In this document: in pieces, positions 34,870-45,205 of the stretch
How the letters are laid out: each line of letters starts with the position of its first letter
Numbering within the stretch: the stretch's first letter is position 1
Program-made: the position numbers and the translations under genes
Assembly: GCF_041860085.1 (NCBI RefSeq)
Contig: NZ_CP124747.1
Span: 496,001 to 560,000, forward strand
DNA length: 64,000 nucleotides
Direction: 5' to 3'
From: Schlesneria sp. DSM 10557
GTDB taxonomy: Bacteria > Planctomycetota > Planctomycetia > Planctomycetales > Planctomycetaceae
Notes under the pieces: model-generated
Seen by the model: only the letters and a program-made list of their open reading frames with translations
Told to the model about the DNA's origin: nothing
The model's database searches: none

Positions 34870-35110
34870 TGACGGTCTCACTGGTGAAGCAACGAAAGGG
34901 CTGAGGAGCACGGTGGGGAAGCAGTGTTACGGACGCTGCACAATCAGTTTTCCATGCCGAAAATACTTCCGCAGAAGATCGACTCCGGCTCCCGTTTCAA
35001 AAAAGTATAACACTCGACCGCTACAGATCAACGAACGGTGACACAACTGTGGCAGAGGCATCTGGTTTCATCGCGGTTCACAGTTAGCGTTTCGGAAATC
35101 CGACTCGTAT

Positions 35111-36835
35111 TCATGAACTTAAACCGGCGGGTGGTGTCTCAGCGGTGGAGGAGAATGCCTTGTCCAATTCGGTCAGCAGCAGGTCCAGACGAAACGGCTT
35201 ATAGAGAGCCAGTTTAAAGCCCATCAGCAGTGCTTTCACCATGCGGTGAGCACCGTCGTAACCGAATCCCTTCATCAAGACCACGGGGATGGTGGCGTTA
35301 ATGGCGCGAATTTTTTCGAGCGCCTCGATCAGATTGATGTCGGTCATTTCAGCATCGTACAGCACAACGTCATAGTTGAAGCTCTTGATCATCAGCAGCG
35401 CTTCTTCCCCGTTGTGTGCTGTCTCAACTTCACAACCGAACCTAGCCAGAAGTTCATGACCCGCTGCACGAACAGACTCATCCGCATCGGCGATCAGAAC
35501 GCGCTTCCCGCGCAATTTCGGTTTCGAAAACGCTTCCCCTCCCATCGGCGCTGAGACTTGCGGGGCCACCTTCTCGCCGATGCCGAAGATCAACTGACGA
35601 ATCGTGCGGGTCTGCTTCAGCATTCGCTGAAGCCGCTCGGTCGCCTGAGGGTCGAAACCAACGAACTTGTTCTTCAACCAGGCAATGTCGTTCAGAATTT
35701 CATCAACTGGTCGAGCCGCCTCACGCAACAGGACGGCTGAACTTTCTGAGGCCACTGTCGCCCGCTCGTAGACGAGCAATTCCAGCGTGTTCAATGCGAC
35801 TGACAAGTCACGGCAAAAGAGTTCCAGGAACTGCTGATCCTGCTCGGTGAATGCGTTCGCATGTGTACTCTCGACGTTGAACGTACCGAGGACGCGATCG
35901 TGACGTTTGATCGGCACGGTCAGCGAACTGCTGGCGTTGTCGATTCCGGTGAGGTAAAGCGGGTCGTGAGATGTATCGCGACACAGATAGCTGTTGCCTG
36001 TCGCGGCCACATAGCCGGTCACGCCGTTATCTGTCGGCAGTGCATAAAGTTCACGTTCGGCCGCCTCAGAGAGGATGCCAACATGCAGAAGCGGTTCAAG
36101 CCGATTGGTCCGTTCGTTCAGCAAGCGGACTTCAATCGTTTCAAACTTGAGAACGTCCTTCGTGTGGAGGATGATTTTTTCTCGCAGCAGCATTTTGCGA
36201 GCATCGACCGACATTGAGACCAGGTCTTCAGGAGCGATATCCCCCAAGTCCTGACCTGCTTCGTGGATGGCGGTCAGCTTTTCGCCCTGCTGATGCTCTT
36301 GAGAGATGTCGCGGACAGTCACGACGACGAGAGTCGGATCAATACCCCCTTCAGGCAGGATCGGAGCGGCGACAACGTCAATGTAAGTCGATTCCCCGAT
36401 GCGATACTTCGTTCGGGCTGTCATGCCTGAACCGAGTGCATTGTGGAAGGGAGCAAAATCGGGACCGACGATATGGGGCGTCGCGAAGGCCTCATCAAAT
36501 GTCAAACCGACAGGGGAAGGCGAACCGTTACCCTTGCGTCCCGTCATCTCGGCAAAGCGGTCATTACACCATTGAATTTTCAGATCGAGGTCGAGAACTG
36601 CAACCCCTTCCGGCAGGTGCTTTACCACGGTCTCCAGAGCCATCATGGTGGGGAGATGCTGAAGTGTCTCACCCAGGACCAGAGCGCCCTGAAATTCCCC
36701 CTCGGGAGATTTCGTCAGCCACCCGGTGTTGTCGTGGCTGCCGATCAGGGAGTCGGCCGTTCGTACGGATTCCCAAAGGGAACGTCCGGCGTCTTCGTTG
36801 GCACCGTAAACTAATATCCGAGGAGTCGTGGACAC
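35111..36835 (-). CDS. PAS-GAF-receiver protein without a kinase domain
   Basis: About 574 residues. A PAS domain (HLPEGVAVLDLDLKIQWCND, about 75-185) is followed by a GAF domain (about 225-385, with GVTGYVAATGNSYLCRD and SLTVPIKRHDRVLGTFNVES), a helical linker, and a C-terminal receiver (about 440-560). In the receiver the acidic pair (ADADE) and acceptor Asp (VVLYDAEM) are present and the late Lys is kept (ALYKPF), but the Ser/Thr position reads VVLMKG, so Lys replaces it. No HisKA or HATPase region exists. It may be a partner for a separate kinase. GTG at 36835 with GGGAG upstream is preferred to a TTG at 36865. Confidence 0.8.
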   Translation of the reverse strand: MSTTPRILVYGANEDAGRSLWESVRTADSLIGSHDNTGWLTKSPEGEFQGALVLGETLQHLPTMMALETVVKHLPEGVAVLDLDLKIQWCNDRFAEMTGRKGNGSPSPVGLTFDEAFATPHIVGPDFAPFHNALGSGMTARTKYRIGESTYIDVVAAPILPEGGIDPTLVVVTVRDISQEHQQGEKLTAIHEAGQDLGDIAPEDLVSMSVDARKMLLREKIILHTKDVLKFETIEVRLLNERTNRLEPLLHVGILSEAAERELYALPTDNGVTGYVAATGNSYLCRDTSHDPLYLTGIDNASSSLTVPIKRHDRVLGTFNVESTHANAFTEQDQQFLELFCRDLSVALNTLELLVYERATVASESSAVLLREAARPVDEILNDIAWLKNKFVGFDPQATERLQRMLKQTRTIRQLIFGIGEKVAPQVSAPMGGEAFSKPKLRGKRVLIADADESVRAAGHELLARFGCEVETAHNGEEALLMIKSFNYDVVLYDAEMTDINLIEALEKIRAINATIPVVLMKGFGYDGAHRMVKALLMGFKLALYKPFRLDLLLTELDKAFSSTAETPPAGLSS

Positions 36836-37602
36836 GAGGCGTAGCTCTCCCTGCTCACTCAACAAGATCGAAACCGAATTATAGAAGCGTCAAGTGCAGC
36901 CAGCAACATGTTACGAGATCTCACGACTAAAAATTCGGCTTTCCACTCGGCGGACAAATTGAGAGGAATTCGATTGTACTTCCTGACAAGCTTCAGTTGA
37001 TCCCTATGCAGAGGTGTGTCAAATCGGATCCCGTTACACGAAGAACGGGGATGAGGAGTTCGTCAAAATTTGGTGATGTTGGAAGTCGCTCAATGTGGAT
37101 TCTCATCTCGAATCGGGATCCGAACACCCTTCGGTGAACGGCGCTCATCACCGACGAAAACGCGACGAACGCTGAGTTTCCCCATCCGGCGTGATGATTC
37201 GCGTCTCATGGTTTGCCTTGCTCGATTGATGCTGAGGATCCTGTCAATTGTCACATCGAATGCGATCCGTATATTCGAAATCGTCTGCTCCACCGTCCTG
37301 CTTGAGGAATTCGCCGATTCCTGACGGCACGGGCATTTTGTGCCGCGGCTGCAGCAGCTTGCCGCACAAGTTGCTTTCCGGGACACCGTCCACCGGGGTT
37401 GACACTTCCAGAACGTGATCAAATCAAACGCAGGACGTCCGTACTATCACGCGAGACAGCCCGCTGGAGAGACTCAATCGTGTTACTCTCGGTTTCCCGT
37501 CCCTGTGATGGAGCGAGCACCTTCTTCACTCGGTGTACGGATTGCGGAGTAGGATTGGAATCAGGAGTCACGTTGGATTTCGGGACGCTCAGATGTCCGT
37601 AT
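36836..37602. other. intergenic, about 770 bp
   Basis: Between the PAS-GAF-receiver gene and the DUF1552 gene, both minus strand. Antisense-like ORFs of up to 110 codons occur here but have no supporting start or composition. No strong hairpin seen. Confidence 0.35.
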
Positions 37603-38871
37603 TCAGGCGCGCTCCAGACCTGACAGGGGCCCCGTGCTCGAGGCAAACTTATCCACTTCTAATCCGAGCTGCTGGAGCATTGAGACGTAGAGGTTGGCCA
37701 GCGGCGTATTCTTGTGGGAATCGAACGCAAGGTATTGGCCGTGTCGGAAGCCCCCTCCGGCAAGGATCACCGGCAGGTTACGGTTGTCGTGGCTGTTGGC
37801 ATTTCCCAGTTCGGAACCCAGCATCACGATCGTCTGGTCGAGTAGCGTCGTATCCTTTTCTTCGGTGCTTTGCAGCTTGCTGAGAAATTCCGCAAACAGT
37901 TTCAACTGCGCTGTCTCGATGACCTTCAACTCTGAAAGGCGGGCTGGATCCTGGCCATGATGGGAAAGATTGTGGTAGTCCTGAGTAATCCCTTCCAGGG
38001 GGGGAACTGCGTTGACTCCAGGGCTGTGCAGAGTGATTAATCTGGTCGAATCGGTCTGGAGAGCCAGATGGATCATGTCATACATCAATCGCGTTCTGCC
38101 AATAACATCTGCCAGATTGGGAATGTCTCGCGGCGCTTTGACGTTTACTTGTGGTTTGGGTTTTCTGGCCCATTCTTCCGCCTTCACCAGTTTGGCCTCG
38201 GCCGAACGGACGGCTGTGAAGTATTGATCCAGTTTATCGCGGTCGCGAGCTCCCAAACGGCGCTGGAGTGATTTGGCTTCGCCCAGAACCGAGTCCATGA
38301 CGCTCTGGCCGTCCTTGATCTTCTGAGTCTGTCGTTCTTTGTCGGCGGGGCTCCCTTCGAGAAACAGACGAGAGAATATTCGCGATGGTCGTGACTCGGG
38401 TGGGATCTCGACCCCGCCGCGTGAGAAACAGATGCCACGACCAGAGCCGACCGCGAGTGCCAACGAAGCGAAGCGAGTCGCACTCCCGATCTGCTCGGCT
38501 GCAACCTGGTCAACAGAGATCGTGTTTTTGAAACTGACACTCGTTGGCTTCGGTGCCGCTGTCAGGAATGAGACGCAAGCGAGATGTCCTCCGTCCACGT
38601 CGGGGTGTGATGTTCCTGATATCAGCGTGAAATGGTCACGCAGGTCTTTCAGCACATCAAGATAAGGCGTTGTGTCGTAGTTAATGCCCCCATTTTTGGG
38701 GAACAGGTTGGGGGCGTGGAATCCGAATCCCTGGTCGATCAGAACCATTCTACGCTGGTTGTTTGCCGGGCCGTTTGTTTCCTCCTGAGCAGCTTGCATC
38801 ACATCCAGCAGCGGTAGAAACAGGGAAATCCCCATCCCCTTTAGAAAGTAGCGGCGATCGATGGTTTGCAT
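37603..38871 (-). CDS. DUF1552 protein with Tat signal
   Basis: The 422-residue protein starts with a twin-arginine signal (DRRYFLKGMGISLFLPLLD). The mature part is a DUF1552 domain: RRMVLIDQGFGFHAPNLFP, then ISGTSHPDVDGGHLACVSFL, the repeated mention of SVDQVAAEQIG, a central helical hairpin, and late HHGQDP and GSELGNANSHDNRNLPVILA. DUF1552 belongs to the alkaline-phosphatase-like/DUF1501-related group found as massive paralogue sets in planctomycetes, always next to a DUF1592-type protein, as here. Activity unknown; periplasmic location is likely. The DUF1592 partner ends 104 bp upstream on the same strand. Confidence 0.9.
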   Translation of the reverse strand: MQTIDRRYFLKGMGISLFLPLLDVMQAAQEETNGPANNQRRMVLIDQGFGFHAPNLFPKNGGINYDTTPYLDVLKDLRDHFTLISGTSHPDVDGGHLACVSFLTAAPKPTSVSFKNTISVDQVAAEQIGSATRFASLALAVGSGRGICFSRGGVEIPPESRPSRIFSRLFLEGSPADKERQTQKIKDGQSVMDSVLGEAKSLQRRLGARDRDKLDQYFTAVRSAEAKLVKAEEWARKPKPQVNVKAPRDIPNLADVIGRTRLMYDMIHLALQTDSTRLITLHSPGVNAVPPLEGITQDYHNLSHHGQDPARLSELKVIETAQLKLFAEFLSKLQSTEEKDTTLLDQTIVMLGSELGNANSHDNRNLPVILAGGGFRHGQYLAFDSHKNTPLANLYVSMLQQLGLEVDKFASSTGPLSGLERA

Positions 38872-38975
38872 CTGGAATTTCTTTCAGGGATTGGACGTCT
38901 GTGATGACAGTCACTCGCAATGGGGCCAACGTCATTCTGGTTGAGTGAGTTCCTCAGTTGCATACGCGAACGGGA

Positions 38976-41336
38976 TCACCAGCGACGGAAGGTGTCGCTC
39001 TGAACGACCTCATGGATGAGGCTGCGGAATCCATAATTTTTCGCTTCAGTCTTCTTCACGATCTCACTCACTGCCTCGCGATCCGAGAATTGAACCTTGC
39101 GTCCCAGACTGTAAGTCAGCAGTTTTTCGGTCAGGCACTTCGCCACGCTGGTTTTATCTTCTGCCAGGATCTTCTTGAATTCCGTAATGTCTTTGAATCT
39201 GCGTCCATCCGGCATCGTTCCGCTGGGGTCAACCGGTCGACCCGTCTTGTACTGGACCGGTTTAAACCTGATTACCAGGTCAACAGGAGTTCCTTCTCCC
39301 AGGCTACGATAGGCTTTTCGCATGCCTCCAATGGGATCGAACGATTCGAGTGCCAATCCGGGGGGATCAATTTTGTTATGACAGCCAGCGCAGGACTCAT
39401 GATTTCGATGGCGCTTCACCTGTTCGCGAATTGAGACCGCGCCTCGAATATCGGGTTCGATCGAGGGAATATCGGGAGGAGGTGGTGGTGTCGGCTGACC
39501 CAGGATGTTATTGAGAATCCACACGCCGCGCACGATCGGCGATGTCGACGTCCCGTTGGCGGTCACTTTCAGCACGCTGGCCTGTGTAATGACGCCGCCA
39601 CGTCCGCTTTCCGGCGGAAGTCGAACGTGCTGCAGCTTTGCACCACGAATCCCCTTCAGTCCATAGTGTGTTGCCAGACGTTCATTCAGAAACGACCAGT
39701 CGGCGTCGACGAATTCGACAACCGACCGATCATCATGCATGATCTCATGAAAGCAGTAGTATGTTTCTTCCAGCATGGAATGACCGAGCATCTCGTCATA
39801 CTCAGGAAAAAGCGTCGCGTCAGGTTCGGTAAAGTGAATATCACGCAGGTTGAGCCACAGTCCTGTGAAGTTTTGTACGAAGCGTTCTGCTTTGGGATCC
39901 AGCAGCAGTCGCTCAACTTGTTGTCTCAGGACATCGGGGCGATGGAGTTGGTTAGATAAACCCAGCGCGAGCAACTCGTCGTCAGGACCAGAGCTCCAGA
40001 GGAAATAGGACAGCCGGGATGCAAGTGCAGTGTCCGTGATGAAATCTGGTTCCTGCCCATTTGTCTGCTCGAGGGGTTCCTCTCTCAAGACGAATCCTGG
40101 TGAGCACAGGACCATTTTCAGGCCGACGCCGATCGCGTCTTCGAATGGCTTGTCCGCGTCAAGCGCCGCTTGTACGAGTTTCAGTGGGGCATCAATTTCG
40201 TCCGGAGTGACTTTTCTTCGGTAGGCTCGAGGGAGTAGTCGTTCGAAAATTTTTCGTGCGTCTGCAATGCCGGGCGAGCGCGACCTGACCCCTTTGAATA
40301 GCTCCTTTCTGCTTCGGGAAGGCCAATCCTCAAGCGGTCCTTGAACAGAGACTTCTCCGATCGCCAACCCGGGGCCTTTAAATCGATCGGGTCCCACGAG
40401 GGGTGCTGAGAGTCCATAAGGAGCCACACGGTAGGTATGACCTTCTTCGAGGTAATCCTCGAATTCGATCGTCGTCCATTGGTCACCGGGGGGAATGTCG
40501 AAGTATTCGACGAGGCGTACCGGACCTGCACGACGGATCACATCTCCACCATACACGGCCATGACGAGCGGTTCGTCAGTCTGATAGACCTTGGCCTGAA
40601 TCGTGACGCGGTACGTTCCCGTCGCTTTCGCCTGTCCCGCGATAAAACACATGGGACAGTCCAGGTTCTGGAATGCGACGAGTCCGCCGTCGTCTATTTT
40701 CACGAACACCCGATTGAGGGCGTGAGTCGCAAACGAATCTCTGGACATCAGTTTTTTGACATCGATCGTAAGCGGTTTACTCGGGGGGCCCATGATTTCA
40801 CGGACCGCACGGTCTGCCGCCAAAAGATAGGCTTCCAGGTGCTGAGAAGAGATCGTCAACACATCGCCCACCGTATCGAAACCAAACGCCGTCGGATCGT
40901 CTGGAAAGAGGTCCTTCACTGAGACGCGAATTCCGAACAGGTCGCTTAGCGTATTCTCATACTCGACGCGGTTGAGCCGCCGGAGTCCCGATCGCTTCTG
41001 CGCGAGTTCTGATTGCGTCAACTGCTCCGCGAGATGCGAGGTGAAGACGTTGATGGCCGAACGATCTGGCGGGACTTCACTTTTTGGGGGCATTTCGCGG
41101 CGCGAGACCCGATCATGGACCCGCGACCAGATTAGCAACAGATCTGGATCGTCCCAGTCGTCTTCCAGGCGATCCAGATTAATGCCACCCTTCTGCACAT
41201 GGTCGTTGTGGCAGCTCGTGCAGTGTTGAGTGAGGAAATCATGCAGCTTCCTGTCGCTGGCCGTCGCAGACGACAAGCAGAGGGATAACGCAACGATCCC
41301 CAGGAACAATACTGAAAAGAGTCTCTCGGATGACAA
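38976..41336 (-). CDS. secreted DUF1587/DUF1592/DUF1588/DUF1585 cytochrome-like protein
   Basis: The 786-residue protein has a signal peptide (LFSVLFLGIVALSLCLSSATA), an N-terminal cytochrome-c-like site CTSCHND with following GGINLDRL, then DUF1587 (LRRLNRVEYENTLSDLFG), DUF1595/DUF1592 (ARKIFERLLPRAYRRKVTPD; LASRLSYFLWSSGPDDELLA), DUF1588 (HYGLKGI, GRGGVITQASVLKVTANGTS) and DUF1585 with a second haem-type site CAGCHNKIDPPG. Both CxxCH sites could bind haem covalently. Such proteins with a DUF1552 or DUF1501 partner are a planctomycete hallmark of unknown job, possibly exported redox enzymes. Start is TTG at 41336 with GAGGG five bases before it. Confidence 0.92.
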   Translation of the reverse strand: MSSERLFSVLFLGIVALSLCLSSATASDRKLHDFLTQHCTSCHNDHVQKGGINLDRLEDDWDDPDLLLIWSRVHDRVSRREMPPKSEVPPDRSAINVFTSHLAEQLTQSELAQKRSGLRRLNRVEYENTLSDLFGIRVSVKDLFPDDPTAFGFDTVGDVLTISSQHLEAYLLAADRAVREIMGPPSKPLTIDVKKLMSRDSFATHALNRVFVKIDDGGLVAFQNLDCPMCFIAGQAKATGTYRVTIQAKVYQTDEPLVMAVYGGDVIRRAGPVRLVEYFDIPPGDQWTTIEFEDYLEEGHTYRVAPYGLSAPLVGPDRFKGPGLAIGEVSVQGPLEDWPSRSRKELFKGVRSRSPGIADARKIFERLLPRAYRRKVTPDEIDAPLKLVQAALDADKPFEDAIGVGLKMVLCSPGFVLREEPLEQTNGQEPDFITDTALASRLSYFLWSSGPDDELLALGLSNQLHRPDVLRQQVERLLLDPKAERFVQNFTGLWLNLRDIHFTEPDATLFPEYDEMLGHSMLEETYYCFHEIMHDDRSVVEFVDADWSFLNERLATHYGLKGIRGAKLQHVRLPPESGRGGVITQASVLKVTANGTSTSPIVRGVWILNNILGQPTPPPPPDIPSIEPDIRGAVSIREQVKRHRNHESCAGCHNKIDPPGLALESFDPIGGMRKAYRSLGEGTPVDLVIRFKPVQYKTGRPVDPSGTMPDGRRFKDITEFKKILAEDKTSVAKCLTEKLLTYSLGRKVQFSDREAVSEIVKKTEAKNYGFRSLIHEVVQSDTFRRW

Positions 41337-41742
41337 TCGGCCCTCGCTTCCGTTCTTGCAGCCGTCTCTCGAAATAGCAAGATGAGCGAAATCCAGGTCC
41401 GAATCAGATTGACTTGAACTTCAGTACCTCTACACGGCTACTTTCGATTCAACTTGCGTTCACTGTTTTGTGTAGCGAGATTGTACGAGTTGCAGGTGGG
41501 GCAAACAACCGTCGAGAACGTTCGCCATGACTCCCCCCTTGACATGGCGGGGGCAGGCAACGGCTCTGTATCAAGCTGTAGGGGGACCGAGGGGCGATCA
41601 CGGAAACGACGCCATCCGGTGAGCAGACTTGTTGCTGCAATACGGACGCCACAAGGTCAGAAGGGGGGCCGCCACGATCTGGCAGGCGACATCACAACCT
41701 TCCTGGCCTGAGCCGACTCTCATCAATACGGTCTATAAATGA
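41337..41742. other. intergenic, about 400 bp
   Basis: Between the start of the DUF1592-type gene and the terminator behind rmlB. It must carry the promoter of the DUF1592/DUF1552 pair. No supported ORF. Confidence 0.3.
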
Positions 41743-41772
41743 CTGAATCCCCCATTTCAATGAGGGATTCAG
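41743..41772 (-). terminator. probable terminator after rmlB
   Basis: Perfect 9-bp stem CTGAATCCC/GGGATTCAG (41743-41751, 41764-41772) about 50 bp beyond the rmlB stop. Minus-strand reading continues TCATTTATAG, so the T run is weak. It marks the right end of the polysaccharide operon. Confidence 0.6.
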
Positions 41773-41819
41773 CTTCGAGTTCGTGCCCTTAACGGCTTTA
41801 ACAATGCGGCGGTTTGGGA

Positions 41820-42875
41820 TTAAGTCTTGAGACCCAGTCTTTCGCCTGCGTAACGGTCGGCGACGGCTTTGGCGCACCATTCTCGATTCGCGAGGTACCA
41901 CTCGACGGTCTTCTTCAATCCCGAATCAAACGACTCGAGAGGTTTCCAGCCGAGTTCGCGCTGAATCTTGGCGGCGTCGATTGCATAGCGCTGATCGTGG
42001 CCTGGGCGATCCGTCACGAACGTGATCAACTTCTCGTGAGGACGATTCTTCGAATCAGCGACCAGTTCGTCGAGCAGTGAGCAGATGGTTCGGACGACGA
42101 CTATGTTCTGCCGCTCGCTGTTGCCTCCGATGTTGTAGGTTTCGCCGATCGTGCCCCGTTCCAGTACTGCGATCAGGGCGCGAGCATGGTCGTCGACGTA
42201 CAGCCAGTCGCGAACGTTCTGACCCGTTCCATAGACCGGAAGCGGCCGACCTTCCAGTGCCGAAGTGATCGTCAGGGGGATCAGCTTTTCGGGAAACTGG
42301 AACGGACCGTAGTTGTTTGAGCAGTTCGTCACCAGGACCGGCAGACCATACGTTCGGTGCCAGGCTCGCACGAGATGGTCAGAAGCTGCCTTGGACGACG
42401 AGTACGGCGAACTGGGGTCGTAAGGTGTCTCTTCTGTGAAGAGCCCTTCGTCTCCGAGCGACCCGTAGACTTCATCGGTGGAGATGTGGTGGAAGCGGAA
42501 TTGCTGCTGTTGATCTTCGGGAAGCGTCGCGCGGTATCTCCGGCTCACCTCAAGCAGGTTGTACGTTCCAACCACGTTGGTCTGGATGAATGCGCTTGGA
42601 CCATCAATCGACCGATCGACGTGCGATTCGGCTGCGAGATGCATGACTGCATCCGGTTTATGCCGTTCGAAGACGCTTTGCAGCGCGGCGGCATCGCAGA
42701 TATTGACTTTTTCAAAGGCATAACGCGAATCAGACGCAACGGACTGCAGCGTACTCAGGTTTCCTGCATAGGTCAGGCAGTCGACGTTGATCACCGAGTA
42801 ACCTGTCTCAGCGATCAGATACCGAATCAACGCGGATCCAATAAAGCCAGCGCCGCCAGTAACAAGCAATTTCAC
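41820..42875 (-). CDS. rmlB: dTDP-glucose 4,6-dehydratase
   Basis: A 351-residue extended short-chain dehydrogenase. It begins with the NAD-binding motif [18 protein letters not shown] and contains [13 protein letters not shown], the [10 protein letters not shown] region with the Thr and catalytic Asp-Glu pair typical of RmlB, and the [15 protein letters not shown]yr-x-x-x-Lys. It turns dTDP-glucose into dTDP-4-keto-6-deoxyglucose. A GTG start at 42875 has AGGAG 8 bases before it; the 28 codons upstream are not conserved. rmlA lies 119 bp upstream on the same strand. rmlC and rmlD are absent from the window, so the product may not become rhamnose here. Confidence 0.93.
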   Translation of the reverse strand: MKLLVTGGAGFIGSALIRYLIAETGYSVINVDCLTYAGNLSTLQSVASDSRYAFEKVNICDAAALQSVFERHKPDAVMHLAAESHVDRSIDGPSAFIQTNVVGTYNLLEVSRRYRATLPEDQQQQFRFHHISTDEVYGSLGDEGLFTEETPYDPSSPYSSSKAASDHLVRAWHRTYGLPVLVTNCSNNYGPFQFPEKLIPLTITSALEGRPLPVYGTGQNVRDWLYVDDHARALIAVLERGTIGETYNIGGNSERQNIVVVRTICSLLDELVADSKNRPHEKLITFVTDRPGHDQRYAIDAAKIQRELGWKPLESFDSGLKKTVEWYLANREWCAKAVADRYAGERLGLKT

Positions 42876-42994
42876 AGATCGGTCTCCTGGACCAATGAAG
42901 AACAAAGGCGAAGTTGGAAAATAAGGCCCTGAATCAGATTGCAGCGTCTCTGCGATCACTTTCGCAGAAAGTTTCCCGTGAGCGAACGATCGGA

Positions 42995-43894
42995 TTAGCG
43001 TTTATCTCCGCTGACCAGATCAATCAGGTACCGTCCATAGTTCGTCTTCGCGAGTGGCTTGGCCAGGCGAAGGACCTGTTCTGAATCAATATACTTCAAT
43101 CGCCACGCGATTTCCTCGGGACAGGCGATCTTGAGTCCCTGACGGTTCTCGAGCACGGACACAAACGTGGAGGCTTCGAGCAGCGAATCGTGAGTTCCCG
43201 TATCCAGCCACGCGCTCCCGCGACCGAATATCTCGACCTTTAACTGCTGGCGTTCGAGGTAGACCTTGTTCACATCGGTGATTTCGAGTTCGCCGCGTGC
43301 GGAGGGCTTGAGGGATTTGGCGATCTGAATGACTTCATTGTCATAGAAATAAAGTCCTGTGACCGCATAGTTTGATCGCGGAACTTCGGGCTTCTCTTCC
43401 AGAGAGATGGCCCGTCCTTTGCCATCAAATTCCACGACCCCGTAGCTGCGAGCGTCTTTAACGTGGTAGGCGAAAACCGTCGCCCCGTCACGTTGTGCGT
43501 CGGCACTCTGAAGGGATTGTACCAGGTCATGACCGTAGAAGATGTTGTCTCCCAGGATCAGGCAGGACGGGGACTTGCCGACGAAGGGAGCCCCGATAAT
43601 GAAGGCCTGAGCCAGTCCTTCCGGTTTGGGTTGCTCCGCATAGGAGAATTCCATTCCCCATTGCGAACCATCGCCCAGCAGACGCTGAAACAAGGGCAGG
43701 TCCTGTGGCGTGCTGATAATCAGGACTTCGCGGATTCCCGAGAGCATCAGCGTCGACAACGGATAGAAAATCATCGGCTTATCATAGATCGGCAGAATCT
43801 GCTTACTGACGACCTGCGTTGCCGGATACAAACGCGTGCCTGAGCCCCCGGCAAGAATAATTCCTTTGCGGCGGTTCTCGACGTTCTGCGACAT
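42995..43894 (-). CDS. rmlA: glucose-1-phosphate thymidylyltransferase
   Basis: The 299-residue nucleotidyltransferase has the N-terminal [20 protein letters not shown], the sugar-phosphate region [37 protein letters not shown], the metal-site [11 protein letters not shown], and the late [14 protein letters not shown]. Together these identify RmlA of the short type. It makes dTDP-glucose from glucose 1-phosphate and dTTP, the substrate for the RmlB encoded downstream. I start at the ATG at 43894; an ATG at 43924 adds ten poor residues. The GT4 gene ends 79 bp upstream. Confidence 0.95.
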   Translation of the reverse strand: MSQNVENRRKGIILAGGSGTRLYPATQVVSKQILPIYDKPMIFYPLSTLMLSGIREVLIISTPQDLPLFQRLLGDGSQWGMEFSYAEQPKPEGLAQAFIIGAPFVGKSPSCLILGDNIFYGHDLVQSLQSADAQRDGATVFAYHVKDARSYGVVEFDGKGRAISLEEKPEVPRSNYAVTGLYFYDNEVIQIAKSLKPSARGELEITDVNKVYLERQQLKVEIFGRGSAWLDTGTHDSLLEASTFVSVLENRQGLKIACPEEIAWRLKYIDSEQVLRLAKPLAKTNYGRYLIDLVSGDKR

Positions 43895-43972
43895 GAGCTT
43901 CTCTTGTTTAAGTGTTACTGACACAACCGCATCGTATCATCGTTCCGGGGCGTAAATCAGATTCGGCGTGAA

Positions 43973-45205
43973 TCAGCGCCGCTGAAACAAGGCCTCGTAG
44001 GCTGCCAGAAGTTTAGGTACTTCATATTTCCATTCCAACTCGTTCTGAACGCGTCGTCGACCGTACTCGCCCATCTTCTGGCGCTGTTCCGGGTTGTCCA
44101 GCAGCGAAACAACCTTTTCCGCCATGTCGACGGGGTCGTTGTGCTTCGCGTACAAGGACGCTTCTTGTGCGGAAAATCGCCCTTCCGTCAGATCGAATTG
44201 AACAATCGGTTTTCCAAGGGCCATATACTCCATGATCTTATTCATGGTCGACTTGTCGTTCATGTCGTTCGCGACATCGGGATTAACGCACACATCGGCT
44301 GTATTCAACATTTCAAGGAGCTGCTGATCCGGAACGCGACCGGTGAAAGTGACGTAGTCCGCCACCCCCAGTTCCGCAGCGTAGGCTTTCATCTCATCGA
44401 GTGAAGTGCCCCCTCCGACGATACCAAAATGAATATCGCTGCGGTTCATGTTGAAAACAATGTGGCGAACCGAATTGAGCAGCAGATCGATTCCTTCCTG
44501 CTTCCCCATCACGCCGACGTATCCCACCAGAAAACGTCGACCGCATTTGAGCGATTCAACGGGTGGAACTACTTTGAGTCGATCCAGCATCGGTCCACTG
44601 CGAACAACGAAGACACGCTCGGGCGACATTCGTCCCCGTTCGACGGCGATCTTCTTGTAAGACTCGTTCGTAGCGATCGAGACATCCGCGACCCAGAAGG
44701 TCCAGCGCTCCCACGCGAGCATCACTTTGTAGAAGAAATCCTTGCGACCGAATTTCGCCATGTACAATTCGGGATTGATGTCATGGTGGTCAAACAGGAA
44801 TCGCTTTCCGAGCAGTTTGAAAAACATCCCGATCAGAAAGATGTTGTCTGGCGGATTACAGGCGTGAATTGCATCAAAGCCGCGGGTGAACAGTACCTTC
44901 CAGGCCAGAAAGAACTCCCAGAATAGAGCCGTTGAATATTCAATGGCGTAACCGAGAGCTCCGTCCGCTTCGAGAGGCAATGGGTGTCGATAGATGGCGA
45001 TGCCATCAATCATTTCATATCGCTTCTCGTAGCCTTTGCCAGTGGGGCAAATGATCGAGACGGTGTATCCCGCCGCGGTCAGCGCCGATGCCTCTTGCCA
45101 AACGCGTCTGTCGAACGGTGAAGGTAGGTTTTCGACAATGATCAAAACACGTTGCTTCTTTTTTGCCTGACTGAGTGCAGGCGCTGCTTCACCAGCAGAT
45201 TCCAT
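43973..45205 (-). CDS. glycosyltransferase family 4 protein
   Basis: A 410-residue GT-B enzyme. The N-terminal domain begins QRVLIIVENLPSPFDRRVWQ, a pattern of many GT4 members in which the RRVWQEA helix faces the acceptor. The C-terminal nucleotide-sugar domain has VGYVGVMGKQEGIDLLLNSV and NKIMEYMALGKPIVQFDLTE with the E-x7-E motif. It should add one sugar to the lipid-linked repeat unit at the cytoplasmic face. The ATG at 45205 overlaps the end of the GDP-mannose dehydrogenase gene by 17 bases, so the two are probably translated from one message. Confidence 0.88.
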   Translation of the reverse strand: MESAGEAAPALSQAKKKQRVLIIVENLPSPFDRRVWQEASALTAAGYTVSIICPTGKGYEKRYEMIDGIAIYRHPLPLEADGALGYAIEYSTALFWEFFLAWKVLFTRGFDAIHACNPPDNIFLIGMFFKLLGKRFLFDHHDINPELYMAKFGRKDFFYKVMLAWERWTFWVADVSIATNESYKKIAVERGRMSPERVFVVRSGPMLDRLKVVPPVESLKCGRRFLVGYVGVMGKQEGIDLLLNSVRHIVFNMNRSDIHFGIVGGGTSLDEMKAYAAELGVADYVTFTGRVPDQQLLEMLNTADVCVNPDVANDMNDKSTMNKIMEYMALGKPIVQFDLTEGRFSAQEASLYAKHNDPVDMAEKVVSLLDNPEQRQKMGEYGRRRVQNELEWKYEVPKLLAAYEALFQRR

